Positions 7,913-16,356 of a stretch of 55,785 nucleotides of DNA are shown here, piece by piece. A program made the position numbers and the translations under genes. The notes under the pieces were generated by a model that saw only the letters and a list, made by a program, of their open reading frames with translations, was not told the DNA's origin and ran no database searches. Each line of letters begins with the position of its first letter. The stretch's first letter is position 1. The stretch is from Streptomyces thermodiastaticus (GTDB lineage Bacteria > Actinomycetota > Actinomycetes > Streptomycetales > Streptomycetaceae), in the NCBI RefSeq assembly GCF_014656135.1, contig NZ_BNBV01000034.1, positions 1 through 55,785 of the forward strand, written 5' to 3'.

Positions 7913-10057
7913 GTGACCGGGGACGGTGCCGCTTCGGTGTCCGGGCGCACCGGGGCCCACGCCGGTCGGTCCGCGGGCCGGGACGGCGCGGGCTCCTTCT
8001 GGGCGAGTCTGCTGGAGGGCGGGCTGCTGCACGGCGGTGTGCAGGGCAGCCCGATCCTGCGGCTGCTGCTGCGCTGGGTGCGCCGTCCGCTGCTGCCGGT
8101 CATACGGCTGTGGCGGCGCAACATCCAGCTGAAGGTGGTCGTCACCACGCTGCTGATGTCGCTGGGCGTGGTGCTGCTGCTGGGCTTCGTCGTCATCGGG
8201 CAGGTGCGCAACGGCCTGCTCGAGGCCAAGGTGAAGGCGTCGCAGAGCCAGGCCACCGGCGGATTCGCGGTGGCCAAGCAGAAGGCCGACGAGGCGGCGG
8301 CGGGCACGTCCGACGACGGCACCGGCCGGGACGGTCACTCCTCGCAGAACGTCATCTCCTGGATGAGCGAGCTGGTGCTGTCGCTGTCCAGCGGCGGCCA
8401 GGGCGCCTTCGACGTGGTCACGCTGCCCACCGGGGACGAGAGCGGCGGCGGACGCGGCCCGCGGGCCTCCGGGCAGGTGGATCCCACCGCCAGCGTTCCG
8501 GCCGATCTGCGGGCCCGGATCAACGCCAGCACCACCGCCGCGCAGAGCTACACCCGGATCGTCTACAAGGACACCGACAAGAAGCCGGAGCCCGCGCTCG
8601 TCATCGGCAAGCGGGTCGACGACCCCAACGGTGACCCGTACGAGCTGTACTACCTCTTCCCGCTGACGCAGGAGGAGAAGTCGCTCAGCCTGGTCAAGGG
8701 CACCCTGGCCACGGCGGGTCTGTTCGTCGTCGTGCTGCTCGGGGCGATCGCGTGGCTGGTGGTGCGGCAGGTGGTCACACCGGTGCGGATGGCCGCCGGG
8801 ATCGCCGAGCGGCTGTCGGCCGGGCGCCTGCAGGAGCGGATGAAGGTCACCGGCGAGGACGACATCGCGCGCCTGGGCGAGGCGTTCAACAAGATGGCCC
8901 AGAACCTCCAGTCGAAGATCAACCAGCTGGAGGACCTGTCGCGGATGCAGCGCCGGTTCGTCTCCGACGTCTCCCACGAGCTGCGCACCCCGCTGACGAC
9001 CGTGCGGATGGCGGCCGACGTCATCCACGAGGCGCGGGAGAACTTCGACCCGGTCACGGCGCGTTCGGCGGAGCTGCTCGCCGACCAGCTCGACCGGTTC
9101 GAGTCGCTGCTGGCGGACCTGCTGGAGATCAGCCGCTTCGACGCCGGCGCGGCCGCGCTGGAGGCCGAGCCGGTCGACCTGCGCGACGTCGTGCGGCGCG
9201 TGGTCAGCGGCGCGGAACCGCTCGCCGAGCGCAAGGGCACGGTGATCCGGGTCGTCGGCGACCAGCAGCCCGTGGTGGCCGAGGCCGACGCCCGCCGGGT
9301 GGAGCGCATCCTGCGCAACCTCGTCGTCAACGCCGTCGAGCACGGCGAGGGCCGGGACGTCGTCGTCCGGCTCGCCGCCGCAGGCGGTGCGGTCGCGGTC
9401 GCGGTGCGCGACTACGGAGTCGGGCTCAAGCCGGGCGAGGCGGCACGCGTCTTCAACCGTTTCTGGCGGGCCGACCCGGCCCGCGCGCGGACCACCGGCG
9501 GCACCGGGCTGGGGCTGTCGATCGCCCTGGAGGACGCCCGGCTGCACGGCGGCTGGCTGCAGGCGTGGGGCGAGCCGGGCGGCGGCTCTCAGTTCCGGCT
9601 GACGCTGCCGCGCACCGCCGACGAGCCGCTGCGGGGTTCGCCGATACCGCTGGAGCCGCTGGACTCGCGGCGCAACCGGGCGCTGAGCGGCGCCGGACGG
9701 CCCGGCGACGGCGAGCGTGCCACCGTCCCCGCACAGGCGACCGGCGAGCGGACGCTGCCGCCGGGCCGGGAGGCGACGACCGGCCGGGAGACCAGGACCG
9801 GCCGGGAGACGAGGAGCGAACGGGGACCGGGGGGCGACCGGGCTCCCGCTGCCGTTCCGTCGGCCGGACCGGCGGCGCTGCCGGACAGCGGCGCCGCTCC
9901 GGTGGTGCCCCGGCCCGCGTCGGGCGCCCGCCCGCAGCCGGCCGCACCCACGTCCGCGACCCGGCCGGCGACGGAGCAGACCACGCGCACCGCGGAACCC
10001 GGGGCGGCAGGAGCACGGGACGCGGCGCGGAAAGGGGAGGCATTCGGTGGGCGCTGA
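7913..10057 (+). CDS. mtrB: Sensor histidine kinase MtrB
   Basis: MtrB is the membrane sensor kinase for MtrA. In order, the 714-residue protein has a long cytoplasmic N-terminus and a first membrane helix (about 80-105). An extracytoplasmic sensor region of about 150 residues follows, then a second helix (about 260-285) and a HAMP domain. The HisKA box FVSDVSHELRTPLTTVRMAA has its phospho-His near 355, and an HATPase domain carries the N box LRNLVVNAVEHGEG and G boxes DYGVGLKPGEAAR and TGGTGLGLSIA. The last ~140 residues are Pro/Ala/Arg/Gly-rich and probably disordered. The GTG is chosen because it follows the mtrA stop by 1 bp. The 3' end overlaps lpqB by 11 bp. Confidence 0.95.
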   Translation: MTGDGAASVSGRTGAHAGRSAGRDGAGSFWASLLEGGLLHGGVQGSPILRLLLRWVRRPLLPVIRLWRRNIQLKVVVTTLLMSLGVVLLLGFVVIGQVRNGLLEAKVKASQSQATGGFAVAKQKADEAAAGTSDDGTGRDGHSSQNVISWMSELVLSLSSGGQGAFDVVTLPTGDESGGGRGPRASGQVDPTASVPADLRARINASTTAAQSYTRIVYKDTDKKPEPALVIGKRVDDPNGDPYELYYLFPLTQEEKSLSLVKGTLATAGLFVVVLLGAIAWLVVRQVVTPVRMAAGIAERLSAGRLQERMKVTGEDDIARLGEAFNKMAQNLQSKINQLEDLSRMQRRFVSDVSHELRTPLTTVRMAADVIHEARENFDPVTARSAELLADQLDRFESLLADLLEISRFDAGAAALEAEPVDLRDVVRRVVSGAEPLAERKGTVIRVVGDQQPVVAEADARRVERILRNLVVNAVEHGEGRDVVVRLAAAGGAVAVAVRDYGVGLKPGEAARVFNRFWRADPARARTTGGTGLGLSIALEDARLHGGWLQAWGEPGGGSQFRLTLPRTADEPLRGSPIPLEPLDSRRNRALSGAGRPGDGERATVPAQATGERTLPPGREATTGRETRTGRETRSERGPGGDRAPAAVPSAGPAALPDSGAAPVVPRPASGARPQPAAPTSATRPATEQTTRTAEPGAAGARDAARKGEAFGGR

Positions 10058-11891
10058 CCGCGAGGGGGGCGCATGGCGGCGGTCGATGCGCGCGCTGGCC
10101 TGCACCGGTGCCGGGGTGATGCTGCTGTCCGCGTGCGCCTCGATGCCCGACAGCGGAGACCTGCGTGATGTCGAGTCCACGCCACGCCAGGACGCCGAGG
10201 TTCGCGTCTTCGCACTGCCGCCGCGAGAGGACGCGCCGCCCTCGGAGATCGTGCAGGGCTTCCTGGAGGCGCTGACCAGCGACGACCCGCAGTACACGAC
10301 GGCACGCCAGTATCTGACCGGCGCGGCCGCGCGGCGGTGGGCGCCGGAGGAGTCCACGACCGTGCTCTCCGACGGGCCGGACATCCGGGTCGACCGCACG
10401 ACGGCACGGGAGGACGGCGACGCGTACGCCTTCACCCTGACCGGCACCGCGGTGGCACGGCTGGACCAGGAGCAGTCGTACACGCCGCTGCACGGCCGCT
10501 ACAGCCAGCCGGTGCACCTGACACGGGACGCGAAGACCGGGCAGTGGCGCATCGACCGGCTCCCGCAGGGCGTCGTCATGGGGCAGTCGGACTTCCAGCG
10601 CAACTACGTCTCGGTCGACAAGTACTACTTCGCCTCCGGCAGCCAGGACGAGACGGCAGCGACGGGGCCGGTGACGGCCGTCGCCGACCCGGTGTACGTG
10701 CGGCGGCGGGTGGACGCGATGACGCAGATGGTGCGGTCCCTGCTGGCCGGGCCCACCCGCTGGCTCTCACCGGTGGTCGTGTCGAGTTTCCCGGAGGGAT
10801 CGGCACTGCGCGCGGGCGTCACCGCGCTGACCCCCGACGACCAGAACCGGCTCACGGTGCCGCTCAACGACAAGGGCTCCCGGGCCGGGCAGCGGCAGTG
10901 CCGGCAGATGGCGACGCAGCTGCTGTTCACCCTGCAGAACCTCACGCCCACCGTGGACACGGTCACGCTGGAGCGGACCGACGGGACCACGCTGTGCACG
11001 CTCGGCGAGGACCGCGCCGAGACCATGGCCACCCGCGGTTCGCTGCGCAAGCCGGAGTACCTGTACTTCCTGGACGACGAGCAGCGGCTCGTCCGGCTCG
11101 CCGCGGGCACCACCGGCACCGTCCCGGACCCGGTGCCCGGCCCGCTGGGCGAGGGCCTGCAGCGGCTGACCTCGGCGGCCGTGTCCTGGGACGAGCGCAC
11201 CGCGGCCGGGGTGAGCGCCGACAAGTCGGCGCTGTTCGTCGCGCGGCTGGCACCGGGCGGCACCCTCGGCGAGCCGGTGGTGCGCAGCCAGGGCAAGACG
11301 GAGAACGACCGGCTCACTCCGCCCAGCTGGGACGAGCACGGCGACCTGTGGGTGGCCGACCGCGACCCGCGACGGCCGCGGCTGCTGATGCTGGAGCACG
11401 GCACGGGCCGGCCGGCCGAGGTGCGGGTGCCCGGCCTGGACGGGCGCATCGACGCGGTACGGGTGGCGGCCGACGGTGTGCGGATCGCGCTCGTCGTGGA
11501 ACACACGGACACCACCAGGTCCCTGCTCATCGGGCGGATCGAGCGGGCGGCCGGCAGCGGGGGAGCTCCGGCGGTGTCGGTGCTGGACCTCAGGCCCGCG
11601 GCGCCCGAGCTGGAGGACGTCACCGCCATGTCGTGGGCGGGTGACAGCCGGCTCGTGGTGGTCGGGCGCGAGCAGGGCGGGGTGCAGACGATGCGGTACG
11701 TCCAGGTCGACGGATCCACACCGCAGGGCCCCTCACCCGCCGCGCTGACCGGCGTGCAGTCGGTCGCCGCGACCGCCGACGGGCGGCTGCCGCTGGTGGC
11801 GTACTCGGAGGACGGCATCGTCCGGCTGCCGTCCGGGGCGCAGTGGCAGAAGGTGGTCAAGGACGGCTCGGCCCCGGTGTATCCCGGCTGA
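10047..11891 (+). CDS. lpqB: Lipoprotein LpqB
   Basis: LpqB is an extracytoplasmic lipoprotein that, in mycobacteria, binds MtrB's outer domain and tunes MtrAB signalling. The 614-residue protein has an N-terminal signal with a lipobox (MLLSAC, lipidated Cys30). A GerMN-type region (about 200-320) and a beta-propeller-like C-terminal half follow, the latter starting near LGEGLQRLTSAAVSWDERTA. The GTG start is supported by the strong site AAAGGGGAGG 5-6 bp upstream and overlaps the end of mtrB. This overlapping order mtrA-mtrB-lpqB is the standard actinobacterial arrangement. Confidence 0.95.
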   Translation: MGADREGGAWRRSMRALACTGAGVMLLSACASMPDSGDLRDVESTPRQDAEVRVFALPPREDAPPSEIVQGFLEALTSDDPQYTTARQYLTGAAARRWAPEESTTVLSDGPDIRVDRTTAREDGDAYAFTLTGTAVARLDQEQSYTPLHGRYSQPVHLTRDAKTGQWRIDRLPQGVVMGQSDFQRNYVSVDKYYFASGSQDETAATGPVTAVADPVYVRRRVDAMTQMVRSLLAGPTRWLSPVVVSSFPEGSALRAGVTALTPDDQNRLTVPLNDKGSRAGQRQCRQMATQLLFTLQNLTPTVDTVTLERTDGTTLCTLGEDRAETMATRGSLRKPEYLYFLDDEQRLVRLAAGTTGTVPDPVPGPLGEGLQRLTSAAVSWDERTAAGVSADKSALFVARLAPGGTLGEPVVRSQGKTENDRLTPPSWDEHGDLWVADRDPRRPRLLMLEHGTGRPAEVRVPGLDGRIDAVRVAADGVRIALVVEHTDTTRSLLIGRIERAAGSGGAPAVSVLDLRPAAPELEDVTAMSWAGDSRLVVVGREQGGVQTMRYVQVDGSTPQGPSPAALTGVQSVAATADGRLPLVAYSEDGIVRLPSGAQWQKVVKDGSAPVYPG

Positions 11892-11985
11892 GACCCCGCC
11901 CGCAGCGCGCCGGCGCGCCGCCGGTGCGCCGGGACCCGGACGATCCGGCGCGGCGCCCCGACGGTCCGCATGCACCCGTGCGACC

Positions 11986-12028
11986 GGACGCGGTCCGGGT
12001 GTGCGCGCGGACGCGGTCCGGGTGTGCG
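11986..12028. repeat. 20-bp direct repeat, two copies
   Basis: Two identical 20-bp copies (11986-12005 and 12009-12028) separated by 3 bp lie in the gap between lpqB and comF, just before two DnaA boxes. Each copy contains GGACGCGGTCCGGG. The role is unknown. Confidence 0.85.
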
Positions 12029-12033
12029 GGGCG

Positions 12034-12065
12034 TTGTCCACAGGGCGTCATGCCCGTTGTCCACA
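12034..12065 (+). promoter_or_regulatory. Two perfect DnaA boxes upstream of comF
   Basis: TTGTCCACA occurs at 12034-12042 and again at 12057-12065, 23 bp apart and in the same orientation. This is the preferred Streptomyces DnaA box sequence. The sites are 40-70 bp before the comF start, so DnaA could regulate the gene or be titrated here. Direct observation covers only the two matches; function is inferred. Confidence 0.6.
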
Positions 12066-12104
12066 GCGGTGGCCGGGGTGCCGTGGTGTTGGCAGAGTGG
12101 AGCC

Positions 12105-13007
12105 ATGCGCGGGTGGTGGCAGGACCTGACCGACCTGGTACTGCCGGCCGAGTGCGCGGGCTGCGGCCGGCCGCGCACGGTGCTGTGTCCCCGGTGCCGT
12201 GCCGCTGTGGCGGGCGGGGTGCCGCGGCGGGTGCGGCCGGTGCCTGAGCCGCCGGGTCTGCCGGCCGTGTACGCGGCGGCCGGGTATGCGGACGAGGTAC
12301 GGGCGGCCGTGCTCGCCCACAAGGAACGCGGCCTGATGTCCCTCGCCGCTCCGCTGGGAGCCGCCCTGGCCGGCGCGGTGCGGGCCGGGCTGCGCGGGAC
12401 GGCGGCCGGGCCGTCCGGTCCGACGAGCGCGCCGGACGGGCACGGCGGCAGGCCGGCAGCGATGCGGGGGCGTGCGCCGGTGCTGCTCGTGCCCGTGCCC
12501 TCGGCACGCCGGGCCGTGCGGGCCCGCGGGCACGATCCGACGCGGCGGATCGCGCTCGCCGCAGCGGCCGGGCTGCGCCGCGGCGGTGTCGCGGCACAGG
12601 TGCTGGCCGTGCTGCGGCAGCGGCGCGGGGTGTCCGACCAGTCGCGGCTGGGTTCCCGGCAGCGCCGGGAGAACCTCACCGGGGCGCTCACCACGGCCGC
12701 GGGAGGCGCCGGGCTGCTGCTCGCCGGGCCGGTCGTGCTGGTCGACGACCTGATGACCACGGGCGCGTCGCTGGCGGAGGCGGCACGGGCGGTGACGTCG
12801 GCCGTGTACTCCGCGCGGGTCAGGGAAGAGATGGAGGCATACAGAACGGGACGGTCGCGGAAGGAGGGGAACCCGGTGTACCGCGCATCGGAATTGTGGA
12901 GAGCGTACGGCGCCGGTCATGTGATCTGCGCGGCCGTCGTCGCGGCCTCGCCGGATTCCGTCGTCGAAAAACAGGAACTGACAAAAAACGTGCATCGTTG
13001 CAGGTAA
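12105..13007 (+). CDS. comF: ComF family phosphoribosyltransferase-like protein
   Basis: ComF proteins have a zinc-finger-like N-terminus and a PRTase fold, and are linked to DNA uptake in competent bacteria. Their role in streptomycetes is unknown. The 300-residue protein shows the Cys cluster CAGCGRPRTVLCPRC (about 17-31), the internal motif LLVPVPSARRAVRARGHDPT, and the PRPP loop VVLVDDLMTTGASLAEAARA (about 210-229). A segment of about 40 residues with unusual codons (AGG, AGA, GGA, GAA, GCA, TTG) then interrupts before the final strand AAVVAASPDS. The C-terminus VVEKQELTKNVHRCR is also odd: reading one base over gives SSKNRN and a stop, closer to the SFEINRN end I recall in relatives. The 3' end therefore looks altered. 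Confidence 0.82.
   Translation: MRGWWQDLTDLVLPAECAGCGRPRTVLCPRCRAAVAGGVPRRVRPVPEPPGLPAVYAAAGYADEVRAAVLAHKERGLMSLAAPLGAALAGAVRAGLRGTAAGPSGPTSAPDGHGGRPAAMRGRAPVLLVPVPSARRAVRARGHDPTRRIALAAAAGLRRGGVAAQVLAVLRQRRGVSDQSRLGSRQRRENLTGALTTAAGGAGLLLAGPVVLVDDLMTTGASLAEAARAVTSAVYSARVREEMEAYRTGRSRKEGNPVYRASELWRAYGAGHVICAAVVAASPDSVVEKQELTKNVHRCR
12974..12999 (+). promoter_or_regulatory. Possible ECF-type promoter for hpf
   Basis: GGAAC and CGTT are separated by 17 bp inside the last codons of comF, about 320 bp before the hpf start. The arrangement resembles promoters read by ECF sigma factors. No test of activity is possible from sequence alone. Confidence 0.35.
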
Positions 13008-13318
13008 GAAGAGCGCCATTTCACCAGAACGGAGGTACCTCGAGGTAGAGGGTGACGTCGTCCGCCCGTGCGAGATATGTTCAGTCATGAGGGAGAGGCA
13101 ACGGCGTTCCCCCCATATTGGAATGCCGTGCCGCCATATTGGAATGCCGTGCCGCGGGTTTGCGATATTTCGCGCGCGAGCGCGAGCCAGTGCGTTTCTC
13201 GCCTCACGGGCAAGGAGGTGGACGTCACCGAGTCCGAGGTTCCGGAGGTGACCGGAACCAGGTGCACAAGGGAGATGCTCCGCCGCCTGAGCGGAGCGCT
13301 CCGGGAACGGAGTTCTGC
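13008..13318 (+). other. Long leader region of hpf
   Basis: This 311-bp region without a convincing gene contains an AT-richer stretch, a duplicated 21-bp element, and two perfect hairpins. The first hairpin is an 8-bp stem GGTTCCGG/CCGGAACC (13238-13245 with 13252-13259). The second is a 7-bp stem GCTCCGC/GCGGAGC (13277-13283 with 13291-13297), about 20 bp before the hpf start. Its layout suggests post-transcriptional or multi-promoter control of hpf. Confidence 0.5.
13113..13154. repeat. Perfect 21-bp tandem duplication
   Basis: Two identical, directly adjacent 21-bp units (13113-13133, 13134-13154), each containing CCATATTGGAATGCC, lie in the hpf leader. The unit is AT-richer than its surroundings, as a regulatory site might be. 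Confidence 0.9.
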
Positions 13319-14011
13319 GTGGACATCGTCGTCAAGGGCCGCAAGACAGAGGTGCCCGAGCGGTTCCGCAAGCACGTGGCCGAGAAGCTGAACCTGGAGA
13401 AGATCCAGAGGCTCGATGCCAAGGTGATCAGCCTCGACGTCGAGGTGTCCAAGGAGCCCAACCCCCGGCAGGCCGACCGCTGCGACCGAGTGGAGATCAC
13501 GCTTCGCTCCCGCGGTCCGGTGATCCGGGCGGAGGCGGCCGCCAGCGATCCGTACGCGGCGCTCGATCTGGCAGCGGAGAAGCTGGGCGCCCGGCTGCGC
13601 AAGCAGCACGACAAGCGCTTCTCCCGCCGTGGCGCACGGCGGGTCTCCGCGGCCGAGGTGCCCGACCACGTCCCGGGCGTGGCCACTTTGAACGGCACCG
13701 GCGCGACCGGCGGTGAGGAGAAGAAGGAACAGGTCCCCACCAAGAAGGTCGGTTCGCTCGAGGTGCAGGGCGAGGGGCCGCTCGTCGTCCGCGAGAAGAC
13801 CCACGTCGCCGCTCCGATGACCCTCGACCAGGCCCTGTACGAGATGGAGCTGGTCGGACACGACTTCTATCTGTTCGTCGACTCCGAGACCAAGGAACCG
13901 AGCGTCGTCTACCGGAGGCACGCCTACGACTACGGCGTGATCCACCTCAGGACGGACACGATGGTCACCCAGGAACACTCTCCCGAGGCGGGCGGCACGC
14001 TCGGCGGCTGA
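13319..14011 (+). CDS. hpf: Long-form ribosome hibernation promoting factor HPF
   Basis: HPF binds the 30S decoding region and drives formation of inactive 100S ribosome dimers under stress or in stationary phase. The 230-residue protein is the long form. The N-terminal S30AE domain (DIVVKGRKTEVPERFRKHV to about residue 105) joins through a charged linker to a C-terminal dimerisation domain (about 165-220) with DQALYEMELVGHDFYLFVD and VVYRRHAYDYGVI. The GTG start is chosen because family similarity begins there and GGAG lies 8 bp upstream. The frame stays open upstream, but that part overlaps the leader repeats and has non-coding composition. A strong terminator follows. Confidence 0.95.
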   Translation: MDIVVKGRKTEVPERFRKHVAEKLNLEKIQRLDAKVISLDVEVSKEPNPRQADRCDRVEITLRSRGPVIRAEAAASDPYAALDLAAEKLGARLRKQHDKRFSRRGARRVSAAEVPDHVPGVATLNGTGATGGEEKKEQVPTKKVGSLEVQGEGPLVVREKTHVAAPMTLDQALYEMELVGHDFYLFVDSETKEPSVVYRRHAYDYGVIHLRTDTMVTQEHSPEAGGTLGG

Positions 14012-14032
14012 CCCACCCGGCTAACACCGGAG

Positions 14033-14073
14033 CCGGTGCCCCTGGTGCGCGCGTGCGCCCCCAGGGGCACCGG
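14033..14073 (+). terminator. Terminator after hpf
   Basis: A perfect 13-bp stem (14033-14045 with 14061-14073) flanks a 15-base loop, 21 bp after the hpf stop. It separates hpf from the next gene. Confidence 0.75.
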
Positions 14074-14227
14074 TGCGACTCCCGCGCGCCTCTGCGCGCA
14101 CCGCTTGTTCACCGCATCGTCCGCCCGACATGAAATCATGGCCGCAACGGCTCAACACGCAGGCCGTTGCCTTGGGTTGGCCACGGCACCGCACACCAGG
14201 CCACAGCCTCAGGGGGAGGAAGCAACG

Positions 14228-14974
14228 ATGACGGACACCTTCGGACCGATGCGGGACGAGGAGGCCGACGGCGGTGCCGCCGGCACGGGCCCGGACACGG
14301 GCACGTCCCGCAAGGAGCCGATCAGAGTCCTTGTCGTGGACGACCACGCCCTCTTCCGGCGCGGCCTGGAGATCGTGCTCGCCGCCGAGGAGGACATCCA
14401 GGTCGTCGGGGAGGCGGGCGACGGTGCCGAGGCCGTCGAGAAGGCGGCCGACCTGCTGCCGGACATCGTGCTGATGGACGTACGGATGCCGAAACGGGGC
14501 GGCATCGAGGCGTGCACCTCCATCAAGGAGGTCGCCCCCAGCGCGAAGATCATCATGCTGACGATCAGCGACGAGGAAGCCGACCTCTACGACGCCATCA
14601 AGGCCGGGGCGACCGGATACCTGCTGAAGGAGATCTCCACCGACGAGGTGGCCACCGCCATCCGGGCGGTGGCCGACGGCCAGTCGCAGATCAGCCCCTC
14701 CATGGCGTCGAAGCTGCTCACCGAGTTCAAGTCGATGATCCAGCGCACCGACGAGCGCCGCCTGGTCCCCGCCCCCCGGCTGACCGACCGGGAGCTGGAG
14801 GTCCTCAAGCTGGTGGCCACCGGGAAGAACAACCGGGACATCGCCAAGGAGCTGTTCATCTCCGAGAACACCGTGAAGAACCACGTCCGCAACATCCTGG
14901 AGAAGCTCCAGCTGCACTCCCGGATGGAGGCGGTGGTCTACGCGATGCGGGAGAAGATCCTGGAGATCCGGTAG
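14228..14974 (+). CDS. Orphan NarL/LuxR-family response regulator
   Basis: This 248-residue regulator has a ~30-residue N-terminal extension. A receiver domain follows (VVDDHALFRRG, phospho-Asp84 in VLMDVRMPKRGG, conserved Lys in GYLLKEIS), then a LuxR-type helix-turn-helix (LTDRELEVLKLVATGKNNRD to SENTVKNHVRNILEKLQL). No histidine kinase lies beside it, so it is an orphan. Its position after hpf corresponds, as I recall, to SCO3008 of S. coelicolor, described as OrrA; I am not certain of that name. The ATG follows a strong AGGGGGAGGAAG ribosome binding site. The preceding terminator suggests its own promoter. Confidence 0.92.
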   Translation: MTDTFGPMRDEEADGGAAGTGPDTGTSRKEPIRVLVVDDHALFRRGLEIVLAAEEDIQVVGEAGDGAEAVEKAADLLPDIVLMDVRMPKRGGIEACTSIKEVAPSAKIIMLTISDEEADLYDAIKAGATGYLLKEISTDEVATAIRAVADGQSQISPSMASKLLTEFKSMIQRTDERRLVPAPRLTDRELEVLKLVATGKNNRDIAKELFISENTVKNHVRNILEKLQLHSRMEAVVYAMREKILEIR

Positions 14975-15063
14975 ACACACCGGATCCCCGATTCGCGGTC
15001 ACCGGCCTGCTGCGCGGACGGGCAGCCGGACCTGACGCAGAGGGCCGCGGGGCCGTCCGGACG

Positions 15064-16260
15064 TCAGGCCACCAGGCGGGCCAGTTCACGCTCCAGCGGT
15101 GCCCGCAGTTCCGGGGCTTCCACCCGTTCGACGCGGACATCGATGCAGTCCACCCAGCTCGCCGCCTCCACCAGGGCCCGCGCCACCGCCGGTACGGCCT
15201 TGGTGCCGTCCACGGTGACCTGCTTGGCCACCAGGGTCCGGCCCTCGCGGGCCGGGTCCACCCGCCCGACCAGTCGGCCCCCGGCCAGGACGGGCATCGC
15301 GAAGTAGCCGTGGACCCGCTTGTGCTTGGGCACATAGGCCTCCAGGCGGTGGGTGAACCCGAAGATCCGCTCGGTGCGCGCCCGCTCCCAGATCAGGGAG
15401 TCGAACGGGGACAGCACTGTGGTGCGGTGCCGGCCGCGCGGCGGCGTCGCGAGCGCCTCCGGGTGCGCCCAGGCCGGCCTGTCCCAGCCCTCGACCCGGA
15501 CCGGCACCAGTCCCGAGTCCGCGATCACCGCGTCGACCTGCTCGCCCTTGAGCCGGTAGTAGTCGGCGATGTCCGCCCTGGTTCCCACGCCCAGCGCCCG
15601 GCCGGCCAGCCCGACCAGGCGGCGCAGGCACTCCGCGTCGTCCAGACCGTCGTGCAGCAGCTCCTGCGGGACGGCACGCTCGGCCAGGTCGTAGACCCGC
15701 TTCCAGCCGCGTCGCTGGACGCACACCACCTCGCCGTACATCAGCGCCCGCTCGACGGCGACCTTCGCGCCGGACCAGTCCCACCACTCGCTGGTCCGCT
15801 TGGCCCCGCCCAGCTCCGTCGCGGTCAGCGGTCCCTCGGCCCGCAGCTGCTTGATGACCTGCTCGTACACCCCGTCGGGCAGCTCATGGTTCCACAGCGG
15901 GCGGTTGCGGTAGGCGCGGCGGCGGAAGGCGAAGTGGGGCCACTCCTCGATGGGCAGGATGCACGCGGCGTGCGCCCAGTACTCGAAGGCGTGCGGACGG
16001 GCGGTGCCGTCGCCGGCGGCGGTCCAGTAGGTGTCGTGCACCGTCCTGCGGCCGACCGCACCCAGCCGGGCGTAGGGGATCAGCTCATGGGAGCGGGCGA
16101 GCACGGAGATGGTGTCGAGCTGGACCGCACCGAGGCCGCGCAGTATGCCGCGCACGCCGGCGCGCCGGTCCGGCGCGCCGAGGAAGCCCTGGGCCCGCAG
16201 GACGATGCGGCGGGCTTCGTCCGCCGAGAGGTCGATGGTGGGGCGCGGGAGCGTCGTCAT
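15064..16260 (-). CDS. YcaQ/AlkZ-like winged-helix DNA glycosylase
   Basis: This 398-residue protein belongs to the HTH_42 family, which includes E. coli YcaQ and Streptomyces AlkZ, glycosylases that remove bulky alkylated bases and unhook interstrand crosslinks. The catalytic QxD/QxQ region is visible as GAVQLDTISVLARSHELI (about residues 44-61), which is the QxD version as in YcaQ. Winged-helix repeats follow, with the typical SPFDSLIWERARTERIFGF and GYFAMPVLAGGRLVGRVD. Length is normal. The gene is convergent with the response regulator and stands apart from any resistance cluster, so general genome protection is the simplest role. Confidence 0.88.
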   Translation of the reverse strand: MTTLPRPTIDLSADEARRIVLRAQGFLGAPDRRAGVRGILRGLGAVQLDTISVLARSHELIPYARLGAVGRRTVHDTYWTAAGDGTARPHAFEYWAHAACILPIEEWPHFAFRRRAYRNRPLWNHELPDGVYEQVIKQLRAEGPLTATELGGAKRTSEWWDWSGAKVAVERALMYGEVVCVQRRGWKRVYDLAERAVPQELLHDGLDDAECLRRLVGLAGRALGVGTRADIADYYRLKGEQVDAVIADSGLVPVRVEGWDRPAWAHPEALATPPRGRHRTTVLSPFDSLIWERARTERIFGFTHRLEAYVPKHKRVHGYFAMPVLAGGRLVGRVDPAREGRTLVAKQVTVDGTKAVPAVARALVEAASWVDCIDVRVERVEAPELRAPLERELARLVA

Positions 16261-16356
16261 GCGTGCACGATAGGAGCACCCACTGACAGCGGCGGCCGGC
16301 CTGCGACGTTCCCCGGCGGGCGGCCCGGATTCCGGGCCGGTCGGTCCCGGCCAGGA

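Noticed and set aside
13118..13318. N-terminal extension of HPF
   Set aside because: The frame is open, but the added residues come from the 21-bp duplication and hairpins and are not part of the family; the GTG at 13319 has its own ribosome binding site.
13218..13391. Small ORF in the hpf leader after AAGGAGG
   Set aside because: The GTG overlaps the Shine-Dalgarno-like sequence with no spacing, and the frame runs into hpf with poor codon use.
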